NCBI RefSeq assembly: GCF_963678635.1
Contig: NC_087062.1
Span: forward strand, 8,174,193 to 8,238,192
DNA: 64,000 nucleotides
Reading direction: 5' to 3'
Source: Symsagittifera roscoffensis
Taxonomy: Eukaryota; Xenacoelomorpha; Acoela; Convolutidae
Shown piece by piece: positions 31,930-44,150 of the stretch. The notes below the pieces were generated by a model. The model was not told the DNA's origin. It did not search any database and saw nothing but the letters and a program-made list of their open reading frames with translations. The position numbers and the translations under genes were made by a program. Within the stretch, counting starts at the first letter, position 1, and every line of letters starts with the position of its first letter.

Positions 31930-32970
31930 CTTGTTCCTGACAATGTTCAATTTTCAACAATCTCAAATAACACAACACGAATTTGAAAAATTAGCCGATT
32001 TACTGTTAAAATATCCAACAGTTTATGCAACATCTAAATTTGACGTTGGAAAAATAAATTCACCACTATATTTACCCTTGAAACCTGACGCAGTTTTCAA
32101 AAAACAAAGAGCAAGTAAAGTACCAATTCACTTACATGACAAAGTCAATGGATAAATTGACTTTTCTAGAACAAAACAAAATCAGATCCCCAGTAAATAA
32201 AGAAGAACAACCAAAAGGAAACACCTTATTAACCCTGTTATTATTCTCGCTAAAGGAGAATCACTAAAAATAGTTCAAGACGCTAGATACCTCAATTCAC
32301 TTATTGATGAATCCAAATGTAATTGGCCAATAGAACCAATTCAAGTAATTTTAACAAAAATAAACAGTAAAAATTTCACAACCGCAGACATGGATAGTGC
32401 ATATAACCAAATGCCACTAGATGAACAATCACGACGATTAACACAGTTCGTTATTGGAAATCAACAATACGAATTCAATAGGTTATTCTATGGCATATCT
32501 ATAGGAATAGCAGCTTTCTCAGCCTTCATGAGTAAAGTTTTTGAACTTTTCATACTTAGTAAGAATGCAATCACATACTTAGACGACGTTTTTATGCAAT
32601 CGAAAACAAAAGATGAAATGTTCATAGTTCTAGAAAAATATCATCAAATTCTCCAGAACGAAAACATGAAAGCAGCCCCATATAAATCACATTTTTTCTT
32701 AACACGCGTAAAATTTCTCGGAGACATCATAAAAAAAGACACTATAACCCCACTGAAATCGCAAATTGACGCAATTCAAAAACTCCAACCACCAACAAAT
32801 AAAAAGAAAATCCAAGAATTTCTTGGAATGTTAAATGTCTTAAGTAAATACGTATATAAAATGCTAATGTACTTAAGACCATTCTATAATATTCTTAGAC
32901 AACAAAATAAATTTGAATGGACAAAAGAACATGAAACACAATTTGAAGAAATCAAAAAAACTTCTCACTG
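31930..32970 (+). pseudogene. pol: Reverse transcriptase region
   Basis: An N-terminal part at 31960-32155 ends at a stop. The core is open at 32390-32971: MDSAYNQMPLDEQSRR, then FNRLFYGISIG, YLDD at 32576-32587, FLGDIIKKD, and FLGMLNVLSKYV leading to the connection domain. These are the standard Ty3/gypsy RT blocks, with the catalytic YLDD kept. The two parts are separated by stops near 32150-32390. Confidence 0.9.
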
Positions 32971-33590
32971 AACAAATTTCAAAAACAATCTCAGATGCAA
33001 ATCAACCATTTTATGCAATGTGCAATGCTTCAAATTTTGGCATCGGAGCAGCATTGATGAAATCCCAAAATGGATCAAATAAAATGAATCTTATATCAGC
33101 AAACTCTCGCCTATTTACACAAGCTGAATTACGACTCTCTACCCTTATGAGAGAATGCACAGCTATTATACATACTTTAACAGAATCTGATTTTTTGATA
33201 CTTGGATCCAAACAACCAACAATTTTATGTACAGACCATAAACCTATCATATTTCTTTTTACACAAAAATCAAATCCAAACCATAGAGTTTATAGATTTC
33301 AACTAATTTTAATGAAATTTCCAAACTTACACATAGCATGGACAGCAGGAAAACACCTTACACTACCTGATACTCTCAGTAGAAATACACCACCTAAACT
33401 ATTAACAAGAAAAACAACAGTTGAAATACCACAAAATAGAAAATTCTATCTCGCCAAACATGAAACTTCACCACGACTAGAATGTAAATACTTAGTAAAA
33501 ACTGACAAGGAACAATCACAAATTAACCATCTGCAACATTTTCCACTCTGTTTCGACTTCAAAACAACCCTTATGAAGTTGATTTATTAA
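32913..33590 (+). pseudogene. pol: RNase H and tether region
   Basis: Open at 32913-33590, shifted by one frame from the RT. Recognisable blocks are ASNFGIGAALM, LSTLMRECTAII (with the catalytic Glu), TILCTDHKPI and the final HLTLPDTLSRN. The first catalytic position, normally Asp before ASxFG, is Asn here (codon AAT). This matches decay by a G to A change. Confidence 0.85.
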
Positions 33591-34014
33591 GCAGATCTAC
33601 ATTCAAGCCGATACCATATCCGCATTGGATCAAAAATAATACTCAACAAAAAAGAATTAAACAACAACCACATAAAAAGGACCCATTTCCATTAATAGAA
33701 AAAGAAAATCTGACTGATACAATAAATTTATCAGGACCGTTACCAAATGATTCAAAATACACGATAAATCAAGTTTCTAATTTTCATGACCACTTGATAC
33801 AATACCCCTATCAAAATCGAAATAGAAAACATTTTCCTACCAACAACAGAAAAAATCACACTCGAATTATTACAGAAATACCAAAACCTTGATCCCGTCA
33901 TTCGACAACTCAAATCATGGCACAAATATAAAACTAAACCAACATAAGATACCACAGTCTTAGGAAGAAAAAAACTCCTTAGATACTTCAGAAAACTTAA
34001 TAAAACCACCATAA

Positions 34015-35452
34015 ATGAAAAACACAGAACTTTTAGAATGTCAAACATCTGATTTTAAAGTACCATGTCCACCTTTAAGTATGATGTTGATCGCATTCAA
34101 TACTTCCCACACCTTAAATACAAAAGGACATTCCGGATCAGAAAAAACATATTCAAATTTTATACAACATTTTAATTTCCCTAATGAACCAATTTGGATC
34201 AAAGTAATATGCAACGATTTTACAATATGCCAATTAAATAAACCCTATCCAAATCTAAACGAATCGCAGAAAAACAAGATTTTAAAGGACAAAGTCTTTA
34301 TTTTAATCACAGAATATCATTTGACACGAAAGGACCAATTTCACCATCCTCAGAAGGAAACTCATATATAATGGTAATTGTTGATGCATTTAAACATTAT
34401 GCAGCATTTAACCCAGTACCCCATTGTAATGCTTATTATTGATACACAACACTCTACGAACACTGGATAGCTAAATATGGATTACCAGAAATTTTAGTCA
34501 CAAACTATGGCACTGAATTTATAAAAATGAAATCATCACATTATGCCACTTAAATAACATTGAACATAAACCACGTACATCTCATGCACCTTGGACAAAT
34601 GGATTAGTCGAAGGTATGAACCGTTCATTACAAGAATACCTCAGATGTATCATTAATGGAAATGATACCCAATATACTGAATGGTCAGCAGATGTAAAGT
34701 TATTTCCACCATCAAATAACTCCCAAATCACAACAAAATTAGGAATGTCACCACATGAAATGGTATTCAACCAAAAACCACGTAAACCAATAATGTTTAC
34801 AGCAAACGCCAAAAAATGCACAAGGTGATTGTCAACCAAACAAAGATTCAATTTTTTATAATCTACCACTACTACATACCCATGATGAAGACCACTTTCA
34901 TCATCCACAAATTTTGAAATTAGCTTTCGGTACCTACACCGAATGGATTTTAAATAGAGATAAAAAACACAATGAAATTTATCAAAAAATAACAAAAAAA
35001 AATAACAAAGACAAAACATAAATACCCAAATCAATTCACGTTTATACCAGCAACAGATTTAAAAATAGGAACATTTGTTTTACTTCCCAATTTCACAACA
35101 CAAAAAAGAATTTCTAAAAAAATTCCAACGACTCCGTAAAGGACCATACCAAATAATTGAGAAACCCACTGATGTCACATACTAATTGATTGACACAAAT
35201 AAAAAAGAAATTATTCAACACCGAAATAACCTATTACCCTATAACCCAAAAGAAAATGCACTCCGTGAATTAACACAATTATATTTTTTCACAGGTTTAA
35301 AAATTGTTCAAAACAATTCAGAAACTAAATTGAATCACCACACTGATGAACAAACGAGCTCAAAAACAAATCAACAAAAAAAATCGTTCACCAAACATTT
35401 TCTAAACAAAAAACACGAATATCTCAATAAGAAAAAAAAAATAGAAAAATGA
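34015..35452 (+). pseudogene. pol: Integrase with GPY/F-type C-terminus
   Basis: The zinc-binding region is at 34090-34260 (HTLNTKGHSGSEKTY, later TICQLNK), where one Cys of the HHCC set appears as Phe. The core lies at 34325-34830: FDTKGPISPSSEG, then LVTNYGTEF where the family has TDNGTEF, and WTNGLVEGMNRS with the catalytic Glu. The tail at 35130-35250 (RKGPYQIIEKPTDVTY, HRNNLLPYNPKE) matches the GPY/F module. Several stops and shifts, and the missing second Asp, make it inactive. Confidence 0.85.
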
Positions 35453-36589
35453 CAGAAAAAAATCTACCACAAGATCAAACAGAAAAGTTTGAACATAGAG
35501 AATCATCACGTCTTAGAAGTCAACCACGCAAAAATTATAAAATCTTCAATCTTCATTCCATAATCTTGAAGAAATATTGAAGAAAGTTGAATTTAAAAAA
35601 TAACTTTCTATTTCATTTTCCATTCATTTTACTTATTTTGAAGAATACACATTTTCAAAATAACATGCTGCAAAACAATCAAACAAATTTAGTTCACAAT
35701 CAGCCAATAGAAATTATCCCGAACAAGACACTATATTTATAGCAATAGGACCTTATTAGCCGACAAATATTCACCTCTAAGCCTATCTATAACTATAACT
35801 TCAAGACCTCCAGGTCAAATATAAGGAAACCGCTACAAAATGAGAACTAAAATAAATATAATCTTAATATTACAACCCTCCCCTATCAAGCAGTACAAAG
35901 ATCAACAATAGTTTCCCAACTCAGCACTCTCAAACACCTCAAGCAAAATTATTAAATTAGCCTTAAGAACAAAAAGCACATGATCATTTAGCCTAAATTA
36001 CGAATATTTCTTGGATATCCCCGATTATTCCATAAATAAAAACAAAACTAAGAAGATCTCCTCGACACCTCAAAATAACCCCTCAACAACCCTTTACGAA
36101 ATCCAACTCACTTGTCAAAAAATCAAAAAATAATCCAACCGCACTCAAATTTAGCCCCAAAAAATTGAAAAAGATTCGACAACCCAAATCACTTCTTAAA
36201 TGCTTCTCTCAACAACAGTCACTAAATTTAAACAAAAATTTTCAAACCTTTTCGTAAAATTTTCAAACCTTCTTAAATTTTTTATAATATTTTTAACTGA
36301 TATCATAGAAACCCTATTCATCCTTTTCATAATCTTTTGCAATCTTTTTTAAATTTTTTATTCAATTTTTGAAGTATATATATCCCTTTCCACAATCTTT
36401 GATAACCTCCTTAGGTACAATATTTTCATAACTATTTAAATGTTTCGTAATCTATTTAGTAGAACAGATATTTTTTTACTATTTGTAATTTTTCTCACAT
36501 TTTAGCATCACTCATTTTGACAATATGTAAATGTATAAAAAAGGCAATCATCACATTCGCATTAGCTACTATTCTCTTGTTTCTTTTCA
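35453..36589. other. Noncoding gap between pol and downstream ORFs
   Basis: 1.1 kb of very A+T-rich sequence with no open frame of note. In a virus-like element it could hold splice signals for the env-like mRNA, but I can point to none. Confidence 0.4.
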
Positions 36590-37675
36590 TTGAAGAATAC
36601 TGGAACAATCATAAATTTTCATCATAAAAAAATCCACTCAAAGAAATTGTTCAAAATTGCTAATCAACAACCCCTACACCAGTCCCCAACAACAACGTCC
36701 CAAGAAAATCCAAAAACACCCGAAAGTACCCAAAATCCCTATTCATCTAAACGCATCTCTTTTCAAGAAAATCCATATACTTTTGAAGAAAGACACGCAC
36801 GATTATCTGAACCATTAGAACCAGTTGTCCGCCAAGCACCTTTAAGTGAATCACAATAAGAACCAACATATAACATATACCCACACCTACAACAAGATCT
36901 TAAAAGGGTAAGACACATATATCAAAACACGAACACACTTGAAATAAATAGACAAATTATACATCCAAGACGAAATAGAAATTTTCAAACTCCCAGAGTT
37001 CAATTCAACATACCTCAATCACCATCATCAAGTCCCTTAGACCTTTCAAGTAGCACATTACCAGATACACCTCCAACTGCTTCACAACAAGGCATTTCAA
37101 ATATTCCATCCGATTACTTAGGTTCAACCCCTACATCAGATCAAATTAGAGAAAATCCTTCTAATAACCCAACAACCACAGAACGCCCTCCACATTGGGT
37201 GTCTAACAAATACCCTCACGGTGAACCAAATTTAGTAAACAATCCAGTTGACGTTTCATTCGATACAACACTTTCTACATTACCCGAAACATTTTCCCTT
37301 CCTTCAACACCTTCTTTAAGCCAAATATCACCATCAACTTTTCCCCTAAATTTTCCTACCAACCTTGATTCACGATATCAAGAACAATCATCTCAGAATA
37401 TACCACTACGATTAGATTGGAAAACATTCGTAGCACCCCACCATTATTTGGTCAACATCAAGAAAGTAATAGATTACACAACTGGGCATTAAACAGATTA
37501 CAATATCGACACGATATTCACAAAGACATATAAGAACATAACATTCAAATACTGCAACAAAACAGTCTCACATTAAAATTCAAACTTACAGTAAGACTAA
37601 ATAACATTGTTCAACGTCCATTTCCATTAGACCCTCCTAATATCACAGCTCAATCTTTAACTCCCCATTTATAAC
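36590..37675 (+). pseudogene. Pro/Ser/Thr-rich accessory ORF upstream of env-like gene
   Basis: 36590-36859 and 37199-37492 are open and joined by the same low-complexity style of text with a few stops (SPSSSPLDLSSSTLPDTPP, GTTLSTLPETFSLP-like). After a frame change near 37440 it ends with a short conserved-looking helix (NRLHNWALNRLQYRHD). The composition suggests a disordered protein. It has no family match; it is not part of the usual Ty3/gypsy plan. Confidence 0.5.
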
Positions 37676-37765
37676 AACAGAAATAATATATAAATACGAA
37701 AGTTATACTTAAAAGACAATCGGATATGCAACCTTTTATAACCCATACTCAGGATTGTCATACAC

Positions 37766-39351
37766 ATGTATATTCTAAAGATATTCACTTTTCAACACCT
37801 TCTTTTTCTCATTTTTTCCGAATCAAATCAAAATTCCTCTCCTCGCACAGAACCTCAAGATTTTTTAGTAACACACTACGATTGTGAAGAAAACGAACAA
37901 AAAACACTACACAAATATGCTATAAAGCAAGTCACACAATGTGAATCCGAACCACAAGCTATAGAAACAACAAATATTATAGCTACACTATACTCAAAAG
38001 CCCGAGCAACAACACTAACAGGATACAAATTTACAGCAACATTTTCCGAAAAGAAAGTACATTGTTCACAAGTTTCAAACGGAAATAAAAATAGATTGGA
38101 CCACGAATCTTTCTACCAAAGTTATATTGAAAGATTACTACATCTTAGCTCTCAAGACTGTAAAAACGAATTGAAGCCACTAAATTTAACACCAAAAAAA
38201 GGAATAAACAGAAAACTTGTAAATACTCAAGCTTTCCCAGATTTAGCACATCAAGCAGAACTTGAAAAGCACCAAGATCACATAAAATTAGATACAAAAT
38301 TCCCCTTCCATGGAGCACACGGAAGATTAACATACAATCTTCATGATAAACATTGGATACCACACATAGGCAAAAATAATCCCTCAAATTGCAAAGCAGA
38401 CACAAAAAATAAAGGATACCAAGAGATAATGTTTTTTGATTGGAAAATACAACTCGAAAAAGTAAACTTACACGCGACTTAAAAGACGATACAATTCTTT
38501 ACCAAGGAATTAGACTCCCTTGCAAAAATAACCAAGGATTTTGCGATCCTACAACACGCACACAAGCAACCATTGTATGGTTTCCCTGCACAGTTTTTCA
38601 AGTAGCCAAAATACACGATAGAATGATCAAATTTCACCAAAAATATTTTATCGAATCAATTCCATATGAAGATGTAAACCTTGACCAAATCAGAACTAAA
38701 AACCACAAATTTAGAAATATCCACAATATAGAAAATAAATTAACACGATTTTAAGAAACGATATCAATATTTTAACACGATATCAATATTTTTAGTTTTG
38801 TAAATTTCAAAAACGAAATTTTAGCCTTTCTAGGATGGCCATATTACATCTTAGAAAGATTGACTATATTATACGAAATGCTTAATTTTATTGGATTTAT
38901 TTTTTCTTTATTAAAAGGAATTTTTATCACATGTGCAATCCACACACAAGTTAACAGACAAGCAAGCGTAGCACGCATACTTTTTGCAGGATTCTTCGGA
39001 ATTTTTTCCACATCTATAAATAATTTACTTTTAGATGCACAAATAAAAGAATACAATAAAAAATTATCAACTACACCAAACACATATGACGAATCACAGA
39101 ATAACACAAATACCTTACCTGCAGCACCACAACTACCATGTTTAAATCGTAACCATCAACTATCACTAGTACCACGAAACTTCAGAAACTTAGCACTAGT
39201 AAACATCGCAAATTCAAGACCAAATCATACACAAAGTCCAATTCAACACATTGTAACACAACAACCTCAAAATTACGATGCATATGAACAAATACTCGAA
39301 CAACCACATACCACAAGTTTTCAATCTCAGAACAATCATTTTTTTTAGCCC
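37766..39351 (+). pseudogene. env: env-like glycoprotein gene, frame-broken
   Basis: The ORF at 37766-38482 opens with a signal-peptide-like hydrophobic start and has Cys residues spaced through its ectodomain (HYDCEENEQ, TQCESEP, VHCSQV, QDCKNE). A frame change near 38450 leads to 38440-38754 with more Cys (LPCKNNQGFCDP, WFPCTVF). After a stop, 38860-39348 has a membrane segment at about 38881-38940 and a hydrophilic tail. Signal, Cys-rich ectodomain, membrane anchor and position after pol together fit an env gene. The YDC start and C-G-C...W...C pattern recall glycoproteins of some arthropod negative-strand viruses and retroelements, but I cannot assign a family. Confidence 0.6.
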
Positions 39352-39354
39352 ACG

Positions 39355-40033
39355 ATGAGCCGACAAGTTGGATCCCTTCACCGTTCCATTTCCCATCCAG
39401 CCAACCTCCAAAACCCAATTCCCATCATCCCACTTTTTGCTTTCCCGCCACCTGAATCACCTCATATTAACACATCATCCGGCATGGATTCTGACACTAA
39501 TTCAGACATCACCGTTTTTAATACAATTTCCCAATTTATTAACCCAGACATCGAAACCCCAGACGAAATTGCAAACTCCGAACCCAGCCCATCAACATTT
39601 TCCCAACCCCTTTCGACCCATTCACTCCCAATCCACAAATTATTCCCCCTCTACCAATTCTCGTATTTCCCAAGCAACCCCGACATACTCCCCCTTTACC
39701 AATGACCATTCCAACAACAAGTCCCCAGAAACCACACAAATTTCACAAGAACTAGATAACCTAATAACACTCCAACAACAAATACAACATCCTCACACTC
39801 TAACCATTCACCAATTATCATCAAACATAACCTCATCGAATCCACCAACTCCTACACCCTCTTCAAATTATACTCCTTCTGTAGATCAATCCTCAACATC
39901 AACCCATTCATCATCCACTACTAACCGTGCATATAGAACATTCAAAAGAAAATTTTCTAACCACCCGTTTCCCTCCAAACACGGAACAGCCCGCGATTAT
40001 GTAAATCACCCTGATCACACTAAGAGCACTTGA
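39355..40033 (+). pseudogene. Two overlapping Pro/Ser/Thr-rich ORFs after env
   Basis: 39355-39705 (116 codons) and 39368-40033 (221 codons) overlap in different frames directly after the env-like stop. Both are Pro, Ser, Thr and Asn rich; the longer one ends with a basic patch (AYRTFKRKFSNHPFPS). It is not clear which frame, if either, was the real protein. Placement and composition make an accessory protein plausible. Confidence 0.35.
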
Positions 40034-41771
40034 TAACTAAACACCATAAAAGCACTTCAATTGCTTTGGCCACTACTTGAAACTAAAAACATCATTTGCA
40101 TATTAGCAAAGTTACTGACCACATCAGATTCAATACACGATATCTTCCCTCATGGCTTCTTCCCCTATAATTAGGTAAGTATAAATTAAATAATTTAACA
40201 CTAATTAATTCAAAACAAACTAACAATTTCTAATTAAATATTTTTTTATTAGTCTTTAGATCACCATCATCTACAAACAAGAAAACAGAAAACAGAAATA
40301 AAATTGCAAACTCTTTTATATATTATAAACTTTTCAAATAGCAAACTCTTTTATAATTTATAAATTTTTTATTAACTAACCGCAATAAATGACGCAGTAA
40401 AATTTTAATTTCCACAGCAGTAAATTCATCTATAAATTCTTTTCCCCAATGTAGTAAATCTAAATACACTGAAAATAATTTAATAATTTCAATCCCCACA
40501 AAGCAGTAAGTTTAAAATTTTTGGCATTAGATATTGAACAAATGTTTTCAAAAATCAATCGAACACAAATTCTATCCACACTCGAACAGCTCGCGCACGA
40601 CAAATTGTTTAGAATAATGATTTTAAGTTTTAACTTTCACTAATAACAACTCAAACTAATAATAGCAAGCTTCAAACTTTCTTTTAACCCAGTTGGAAAG
40701 GAATTATATAATAATCACAACTAACCAACGCAGCTTACTAAACACCATAAACCACAAACTAACAGCATGACTAAGAAAAGAAAACCCACAGTACCTAAAC
40801 TGGATTAAACCAGCTTAGTGAACCGATAAATTATTCTTTTGAAGACTATTGATAAGTCTAAAAAAAAGCATAAAACACCAAAAAGCCGAAAGACAAACCG
40901 AAACCAAATAATTTGATTTTTAAGAAAAGGACACAACTAAAACAACAAAAGGAAAAAAACCAGAAACAAACACGACACAAAAGGTTAACACAAAACAGGA
41001 CCCGATAAAAAACCAGCATGAAATCATACCCTCACTCCTGGCCTAACCCACCACAAGAGGACGACGTCCTGAGCATGCTAAATAGCCGGTCTAACCCACC
41101 GTGCTAGAATCCAAGCTTTGTGACACACTCCTTACTTTTGATAAGAGGAACTCAAGTGTGAGTAACTCTTTTAAAATAACTGAACTAAAAATAAAAGCTT
41201 TTGCGATAAAAACTAATGAAAAATCATAACTAAAAAGAAAGACTAACTAAACATTTATTTATGTAAATTATATATTGCAGTAATATAGATCATACATCAA
41301 ACAGCTAAGACTACCTCATCATACACAACCCACAGAATGGCTGAACACAACCGATATGCTGCTCACAACCACAACTCAAAGGATTTGAAGTACGACTTGA
41401 CTCCGAAGCAAGGGACTTCATTGAAACAGACCAATGACCACATCGAAGTTCAAGTATACGTACAGATCCGAGTTACAGGCCATTCCCTCCAAACTCGAGC
41501 TTCACGCCATTCCCAATTCAGATCGAAACATAGTTCTCCACACCGATCAAGAACAGACGATCATAACAAACCATCTTGAGATCAGATTGATTTTGTTGAC
41601 GGTCTCAGTCATCGTTGAATGACAAAATTAGATCTACGATTCCAGTTTCCTGAAGCTTCCTCCTCCAAGAATGGAATAGAATTGATGCTCGCGAAATACG
41701 AATGATCAATCATCCATCCTCCATTACAGAAGGAAGTCAAAAGAACAAAAACTCTGTAAACCCCGGATGGG
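40034..41771. other. 3' untranslated region of the Ty3/gypsy-type element
   Basis: 1.7 kb, A+T-rich, no convincing gene; a Gln/His/Ser-rich open frame at 41337-41579 is probably chance. The stretch before the 3' LTR ends CCCCGGATGGG, a poor polypurine tract. Confidence 0.45.
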
Positions 41772-42024
41772 TGGAACCTGATCCAAACTATATATTGTTA
41801 TTGATTATAAATTAGATATTTTATCCCTATAAAAATTTAAGACTAACCAATCACACTCCATCTAACTAACAACCCACTTACTTGTAAGTGCTGAACTTAC
41901 TTGTAATTTCAGCACCAGAGCATTCTGAATTTAACTTACAACTTAGTTGCCTTTTCCAAGAGACCAACTCTATGGTGTACCCTATCTGAAATTACTCTAT
42001 GAGTTAGAGAACCATCCCAACTCA
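41772..42024 (+). repeat. 3' LTR of the Ty3/gypsy-type element, internally deleted
   Basis: 253 bp, TGGAACCTGATCC...CCATCCCAACTCA. It lacks about 124 bp present in the 5' LTR. The 13-bp hairpin arm of the 5' copy has one mismatch here (GAACTTAC versus GAAATTAC). It is followed by the ATAG target duplicate. Confidence 0.92.
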
Positions 42025-42028
42025 ATAG

Positions 42029-43520
42029 GCATTTTGGTTTATTATAATTTTCAGGGCGGAGAGACGTTATTGAATAAGAAAAATGTGGCCTTTACTGCCT
42101 AAAAGTTCAACGATTTTCTCTGGACACTCCATTTTGATTGCCTTTATCAAGCAAAACTCGCTTTGCTCATATTTTTATCGGTTTTATTTATTAAAAAACC
42201 TCCACAGGACAGATGAGATGCGATCTAACTGTTGTGACGTTCGTTTTTTGGCATGCCGGTCTCGCGGTTTGTAAGGAAAGCAGACTTTACACAAAGACAG
42301 TTTGTTAAAAGAATTTAAACAACTCTTATTGTAAATTAAAGAAATAAGTCGGCTTGGCAAAGATGTTTCATACAAACTTCAGACAAATGTTAGCACTCTT
42401 ACAAATCAGCCCAACCTATTTTTTCGCGCAAATCTTTTTTGAAGCGTTATAACAATCAATCATCACGAAAATCTTTGCTAAAAAACGGTACGAACAAATC
42501 GCAAGAAAACAATTTAAAATAAATATAAAAGTGTGCTTTTACCGCTCTTCTACTTATTTTACACAGTGTTAGAACTTCGACAGGTAAAACAAGCAACCAT
42601 TTAACTTGTTTCCTAAAAAAGCTCCTAATAAAAATTTCCCAAAACCTCAGCCTAGTGATGTTTAAATTTTTTTTATCCAGGCACGTTCATCTAGCAACGG
42701 TTCCTTGTCATCCCGTGCAAAAACGTGAAATAAACTGACAAACCAGGGTTTCAAAAATAAAACAGATCGTCCAAGACTGGCGAAATTTTTCACAATGCTT
42801 TGAAGCGCCGCACAAATGCTCTCTGGGGGTTTAATTGGAATACGTTAGAAGGGAAGTTATCACTTCCAATATGAAATCTTCTTTATCTCAGTCACAATGA
42901 CTCCACAAGAAGTCACTCATGATAGAAAACATATCATAATACAGACAAATTTTGTGTCTGTATACAAGGCACTGCGGAATTGTGCCAAAAGAAAGACATT
43001 ATCTTGCAACTGGCAAATATATGGACTTTGTTGAGGATGAATATATTTTCCAATTGTTTTTTTTGAAGTCCAGGGTGCAACGAGCCGCATCATCGACTTA
43101 TTTACAGTAAGCTTCGTAAGACTATGAAAACTTGTGTCGAGAAATCCAGGACAGTTAGTCTTCTAAACAAAAACGATTCAAAAAAAAGAACGTCTTTGCG
43201 TATGACGAAGTACCATTTTCTCAACATTCAATATCACATAATAGACGGTTTTCCTACAGGTCCAAAAAAGTGATAGAAAGCTAATCGAATAGTTTGACTA
43301 GCGTTTTTGTTGTATGGAGGTCATTCTCGAGATTTCCACAGTTTGTAGTTTTTTTTAAAAAAATGTTTTTAGAGATCATCAATTTGAAATAAAAACTCTT
43401 GTCAAAATATCAAGTTAGCCTGAGTTCTATAACTGGAAGGTGAGACTTTTTGAAATTTTGCAGTGTGCTGATAATTTCTGATCTTGTCAGGTAGATAAGT
43501 CTTTTCTTTTTTACACGGAG
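42029..43520. other. No gene seen
   Basis: About 1.5 kb of AT-rich sequence between the Ty3/gypsy-type element and the satellite. No open frame with coding character. Confidence 0.5.
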
Positions 43521-43527
43521 TATCGAC

Positions 43528-44150
43528 CCAAATTGCATAGTCGCGCCGAGAGTTTGAGTCTGGAAAGTCTGGACATAAGGTCTGGAAAGTCTGGACATGA
43601 GTCGCGCCAAGGGTCGCGCCGCATCCGGGTTTAGACTCAAATTGCATAGTCGCGCCTAGTGTTTGAGTCTGGAAAGTCTGGACATAAGGTCTGGAAAGTC
43701 CGGACATGAGTCGCGCCAAGGGTCGCGCCGCATCTGGATTTAGACTCAAATTGCATAGTCGCGCCGAGTGTTTGAGTCTGGAAAGTCTGGACATAAGGTC
43801 TGGAAAATCTGGACATGAGTCGCGCCAAGGGTCGCGCCGCATCCGGATTTAGACTCAAATTGCATAGTCGCGCCGAGAGTTTGAGTCTGGAAAGTCTGGA
43901 CATAAGGTCTGGAAAATCTGGACATGAGTCGCGCCAAGGGTCGCGCCGCATCCGGATTTAGACCCAAATTGCATAGTCGCGCCGAGAGTTTGAGTCTGGA
44001 AAGTCTGGACAAAAGGTCTGGAAAATCTGGACATGAGTCGCGCCAAGGGTCGCGCCGCATCCGGATTTAGACTCAAATTGCATAGTCGCGCCGAGTGTTT
44101 GAGTCTGGAAAGTCTGGACATAAGGTCTGGAAAATCTGGACATGAGTCGC
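43528..44150. repeat. 109-bp satellite array, about 5.7 copies
   Basis: The unit runs from GTCGCGCCGAG through two related GTCTGGAAAGTCTGGACAT motifs and a second GTCGCGCC pair to the next CAAATTGCATA. Adjacent copies are over 95% alike. It is much more G+C rich than its surroundings. Open frames on the minus strand (RRDPWRDSCPDFPDLMS) arise from the repeat. Confidence 0.95.

Larger units (their letters stand above)
25489..42028 (+). mobile_element. Large env-bearing Ty3/gypsy-type LTR retroelement, degraded
   Basis: It spans 25493-42024 (16.5 kb) with LTRs beginning TG and ending CA, and the 4-bp duplication ATAG at 25489-25492 and 42025-42028. Internal order: primer-binding site, long gag region, CCHC knuckle, aspartic protease, RT, RNase H, integrase with GPY/F-type tail, noncoding gap, Pro/Ser-rich ORF, env-like ORFs, a second Pro/Ser-rich ORF pair. 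The coding strand is very A-rich. The LTRs differ by about a dozen bases in roughly 205 aligned, and stops and shifts break nearly every gene, so the copy is old and inactive. At over 16 kb it is far longer than ordinary Ty3/gypsy elements. Confidence 0.9.

Noticed and set aside
34582-35034. 150-codon minus-strand ORF opposite the integrase.
   Set aside because: Shadow of an A-rich coding strand: its complement is poor in stops; composition is Tyr/Phe/Cys-rich with no domain.
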